NCBI GenBank assembly: GCA_963663365.2
Contig: CAXXIH010000001.1
Coordinates: 124,001 to 188,000, forward strand
Reading direction: 5' to 3'
Origin: G963663365 sp963663365
GTDB lineage: Bacteria; Hinthialibacterota; Hinthialibacteria; Hinthialibacterales; G963663365
Length of the DNA: 64,000 nt
Shown here: in pieces, positions 60,768-64,000 of the stretch
How positions within the stretch are numbered: position 1 is the first letter of the stretch
How the letters are laid out: each line of letters begins with the position of its first letter
Program-made: the position numbers and the translations under genes
Notes under the pieces: generated by a model
Told to the model about the DNA's origin: nothing
Databases searched by the model: none
The model's input: the letters and a program-made list of their open reading frames with translations, nothing else

Positions 60768-63700
60768 TCAAGGCACTTTGGCCGGCTCCAATTTTACCAT
60801 AAATGTTGCGATTTCATGCGGTTGAAGGCGTATTTCAAAGGTTGAGCCGGTATGCGGAATACGTTGACCTTGTTCTTCTAAATGATTTGTACGCCAAACC
60901 TCAAGAATTGAGCCCGGCATTGTGACCAGAACCGGTTCTTGTGTCCCATTGCGGTCTTTGTCTTCATCGCCCATTTGTTGAAGTCGAACAATCAGGGCGT
61001 CAGGATCGTCGAGAGATTGTTTCCATGCTGTACAGAAAACGGTTGCTGAAGAGATATCCAGCCAACTCTGTTTTGTATCTAAAATACCTAAATGTGCTTC
61101 TTCCCACTTTGTGAGCAGAGGTGTATTCAGTTCTATTCCTCTCCGGCCCGCCTCGGTGATCTGAATTCCGGCTTCTTCCAACGGATTCAATGTGCCTGAT
61201 GGATCCATCCGGTACACCAGACGGTATGGCTCTCCAGCGAATATGTCTTTTTTGTTTTCGGCTTGGCCATTGGGATAAAAACCACCTTCTTCTGTTCCGG
61301 TTTTCATGACAAACGTATGCAGGTTTTGACCGTCAAATCTATTGATTAAGTGCGCTCCCGCCGAGAGACATAATGAATAAGAGCGGTCTTCCGCCAATGC
61401 GTATGTCCATGGGAAGGCAGGTATCTCAGATTTCCCGGCGCCTCGGTGTACGTAACCATAAGGGATGGCGCAGGTCAGCCGGGGCGCAACGAATCCGAGG
61501 TTGAATCCTAATGCCAGTGACCTGGCCGCCGCCAATTGATAGACATCGGCCAGTACCTCCACACCCGGTTCACCGGCAAACATCCGAAACGTCTGAGCCA
61601 AAATTGTCTCACCGGCTTCATAGGTAACCCGAATGGCGGCCCGGATCGGTCCCTTTTCAATGATTTTGATGCTTTTGGCTTCGGGTGTGATCCATTCAGA
61701 TTCTATGTCCCGCGTGCTTAAGCCATCCTCTTTCCAGGGATTTCCTGAAGCGGGGAGCATCGTTGCCAATTGCCATTTTGCGCCGCCGCCTTCTCCAAAC
61801 ACCTGACGCTGGTTGATTTTGTCGTAGAGCGAGGCGATGTGCCCTGTATGTTTATCCAACTCAAGGCGCAGCCAATTATTTTCTAAGATACGTCCACCAA
61901 CTTTTAGCATTCCCATGGTGGCTCGGGACGTTTTCCCAAATCGCACTTGGTAAGTGTTATATCCATCCGGCGGCAAGTCTTTTGTTTCGATTAATAATGT
62001 CCGGTTTTCGTTCTCTCCAATCACAATTTGACAAGGAATATCCGCCCCAAGCACATCAGTAACAGCGGCCTTTGACTCTTCTTGCCCGGTTTTTAATGCG
62101 ATTTCAGCAATCCCGTTTCTGATCCAGGATACCGGATTGTAGACAAGTACCGGATTTTCAAGTTGAGCCGTATTGATATGGCCTGCGATTGAATCGAAGG
62201 ATTCGTGCTGGTTTGATAACGCTGTGTCACGGATTTGCCGGAAGACATCCTTTGTATGATTTGTCTTTTCGGTTTTGCCGCTTAGCAATGCATCGGATTG
62301 GCGTGTTAGCAATTCAAGCCAGGATAACTCAAGTTTTTCGGTGGGATAATCAGTCCCGATACGAGTGGCTGCGGCTGCCATGCGCTCTGCCGTTATTAGC
62401 GCATTCTCCGCAGCAAGTTCCATTTGTTTAAGCTCAGGTTGACTCGATAAGTCGTCTCTGTGGTGAGGCGTGTAAAGATCTCCCTTCCATTGGGGCAGGT
62501 TATCCTTTTTATCTTCGCTGAATTGTTTTTCGATTTGAGCTGTCCATCCCGTCATGGTGCCAAAACGGACCTTCGGAAATGGTTTGGCGGTTACTAATTT
62601 TTCCGCCTCTTGGAACAAGGCCCGGTCCGGACTCCATCCATGTTCCCAGTGGCTATAGAGGAGTCCTGTTTCGGGCAACTGTTCTTCACGCAACCATTCA
62701 TCCAAAGTGCGAATTAGACTTTCGGGCTTCAAATCCTCAACCACGCCTCTCGGAGGCATATAGGTGAGAATTCGCGAACCGCCCGTGCCGTTCCACCAGC
62801 CCAAGCAGGGCAGGTTCAAGCGGTGATTCTTTTCTCGTTGATAGTGTTTCCATGTAACTGAACCGGGCAAAATAACAAGCGTTTTTATTCCGCAGCCGGT
62901 TAAAAGCTCCGGTAGACTCGGAATGGATACGCATGTATCTGGTAGATAGGCCTCATGCGCTTCAAATTTCATCTCTTCACGCAAATAGTGAATCCCGTAA
63001 AGCATCTGCCGGATTAGGCTCTCACCGGTAACCGCCGCAGGATTGGGCATCGTCCAAAAAACGCCGCCCGGCTCATACCGTCCTTCTGAAGCGAGCTGCC
63101 GCAACTGTTCATGAAGTCCGGGATAGACTTTTTGTAGCCAGGCGTGAATTGCGGGTTGTGTGTGTGTCGCCGCAATCCGGGGATTCCGATTTAGGACATC
63201 CAATATCAAGCCTAAATTCTTCGCGGCCGTCTCTACGCTCTCAGCTTCCCCCGCGCCTGTATCGATTCGATGATGAATCAACGCAGTTAATTGAAAACCA
63301 AAAGCCTGCATCGCTCCATCCAGAGCGTTCAGGCTTTGCAGGCAGTTATGCAGTGAATTCGAATATTTATCGATATCCTTGGCTTCCAGGGCAATCAAAT
63401 CGACTTGGTTGAGCGCATCCTGGAATTTGCGCCTCCATTGGGTTTCCTGCTGTGGCGGAGCCAGGTTTAACATGCTTTGCACATTCAGGATGTCCCTAAG
63501 GACCGGCAGCGTTACAGAGCGAAACGGTTCCGTTTCTTCGGGGATAAGCCGCAGTTTTGCCACGCTCTCAAATTCGTCCCAGCTGAGGTCGACCGGGGCG
63601 CCGATAGGCGAGGTGTCTGCCCATTGGAATTTACTTTGAGGGCCGAGTCCGGCGGGATCTTCAACGCGGATAACAACTGAAAAACGTTGTCCCGGACGTG

Positions 63701-64000
63701 CATCCCGGGCCAATACACCTCCCCCAGTGATGGCATCAGGGCAGGGACCGGAACCACATCCCAATTGGACTGCCTCTGTTTCATCAACCCAAACTGTAGC
63801 TGTGCCGGCATGGAGGGTGATTTCAAAGTGGATGCCGGAGTGGTGAATGGGTATTACTCCGGCGCGTTCGGGGACGATAAACCACCCGCGAAACCATACT
63901 TCTTGGATGTCGTCCTTGCCTGTGGCCACTTCACGCCATGGCAATGTGGACGGTATTGATGGCCATCGCCTGTCGTCATAATCGGCGCCTTCGCCGCGGA
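60768..64000 (-). CDS. Divergent glycoside hydrolase family 38-like protein (5' end outside window)
   Basis: At least 1,077 residues; the frame is open to the window edge, so the N-terminus is missing. The N-terminal part (to about residue 135 of the visible protein) is a jelly-roll sugar-binding module (VWFRGWFIVPE, FEITLHAGTATVWVDE). The GH38 catalytic region follows: THTQPAIHAWLQKVYPGL, GRYEPGGVFWTMPN, ESLIRQMLYGIHYL, EAYLPDTCVSIPSLPELLTGCGIKT. The C-terminal half is the alpha-mannosidase beta-domain (MLKVGGRILENNWLRLELDKHTGHIASLYDK). The Asp in LPDT fits the nucleophile, but the zinc-binding HxD is RID and the E/D pair (WVEPD in active enzymes) reads WTMPN, so catalysis may be altered. 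Confidence 0.75.
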   Translation of the reverse strand, partial: RGEGADYDDRRWPSIPSTLPWREVATGKDDIQEVWFRGWFIVPERAGVIPIHHSGIHFEITLHAGTATVWVDETEAVQLGCGSGPCPDAITGGGVLARDARPGQRFSVVIRVEDPAGLGPQSKFQWADTSPIGAPVDLSWDEFESVAKLRLIPEETEPFRSVTLPVLRDILNVQSMLNLAPPQQETQWRRKFQDALNQVDLIALEAKDIDKYSNSLHNCLQSLNALDGAMQAFGFQLTALIHHRIDTGAGEAESVETAAKNLGLILDVLNRNPRIAATHTQPAIHAWLQKVYPGLHEQLRQLASEGRYEPGGVFWTMPNPAAVTGESLIRQMLYGIHYLREEMKFEAHEAYLPDTCVSIPSLPELLTGCGIKTLVILPGSVTWKHYQREKNHRLNLPCLGWWNGTGGSRILTYMPPRGVVEDLKPESLIRTLDEWLREEQLPETGLLYSHWEHGWSPDRALFQEAEKLVTAKPFPKVRFGTMTGWTAQIEKQFSEDKKDNLPQWKGDLYTPHHRDDLSSQPELKQMELAAENALITAERMAAAATRIGTDYPTEKLELSWLELLTRQSDALLSGKTEKTNHTKDVFRQIRDTALSNQHESFDSIAGHINTAQLENPVLVYNPVSWIRNGIAEIALKTGQEESKAAVTDVLGADIPCQIVIGENENRTLLIETKDLPPDGYNTYQVRFGKTSRATMGMLKVGGRILENNWLRLELDKHTGHIASLYDKINQRQVFGEGGGAKWQLATMLPASGNPWKEDGLSTRDIESEWITPEAKSIKIIEKGPIRAAIRVTYEAGETILAQTFRMFAGEPGVEVLADVYQLAAARSLALGFNLGFVAPRLTCAIPYGYVHRGAGKSEIPAFPWTYALAEDRSYSLCLSAGAHLINRFDGQNLHTFVMKTGTEEGGFYPNGQAENKKDIFAGEPYRLVYRMDPSGTLNPLEEAGIQITEAGRRGIELNTPLLTKWEEAHLGILDTKQSWLDISSATVFCTAWKQSLDDPDALIVRLQQMGDEDKDRNGTQEPVLVTMPGSILEVWRTNHLEEQGQRIPHTGSTFEIRLQPHEIATFMVKLEPAKVP

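Overview
The window reads as one contig of a diderm, motile, pilus-bearing bacterium. Evidence for an outer membrane is a secretin, an OmpA-type lipoprotein and several lipobox or signal-peptide proteins. Evidence for motility is three large flagellins, FlaG and a flagellin-modification protein. Gene style (many short prepilins starting with FTLIELLIVVAIIGILAAIA, an FG-GAP/dockerin-like secreted protein, PHP/CehA metallohydrolases, a divergent GH38 protein) suggests an uncultured lineage such as Hydrogenedentota, Sumerlaeota or Omnitrophota. The sequence alone does not fix the phylum. No rRNA, tRNA or CRISPR array was seen.

Layout. 1-1.2 kb: 3' end of lon, with an unusual lysine-rich tail. 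1.3-3.2 kb (minus): an XRE regulator fused to an S24-like domain that lacks the catalytic serine, and a small membrane-anchored protein. 3.6-14.6 kb (plus): a complete Tad/Flp pilus operon (pilin, prepilin peptidase, TadE, CpaB, CpaC, CpaE, CpaF, TadB, TadC) ending with an OmpA-like lipoprotein and an AAA ATPase. 14.6-25.5 kb: mostly housekeeping genes (cysE, rlmN, uppS, pcm) with small unknown, membrane, STAS, PHP and methyltransferase genes. 25.8-34 kb: accessory region with an FG-GAP/dockerin-like protein, dispersed repeats, an AT-rich two-gene module (DUF726-like hydrolase plus AlbA_2 protein), tpx, a prepilin and a deoxyhypusine-synthase-like gene. 34-39 kb: prepilin cluster carrying an IS1634-like element that sits exactly between two copies of a duplicated segment. 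39-43 kb: a large CehA-type protein and ispH. 43-57 kb: flagellar filament locus with three 823-863 residue flagellins, small unknown genes, a Maf/DUF115 glycosylation protein and FlaG. 57-64 kb (minus): hisA, plsY, der, a STAS protein and a GH38-like protein running off the window.

How it works together. The Tad operon encodes a whole surface-pilus machine. The flagellar locus encodes the filament proteins and the protein expected to help decorate them. The strongest unexpected signal is regulatory. All three flagellin leaders carry a hairpin presenting AGGA or ACGGA just upstream of a Shine-Dalgarno site ACGGAGG. In flaG the Shine-Dalgarno site and part of the start codon lie inside such a hairpin. 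This is the layout expected for CsrA translational control of filament proteins. The second notable item is the AT-rich hydrolase/AlbA_2 pair, which looks like an uncharacterised defence-type cassette.
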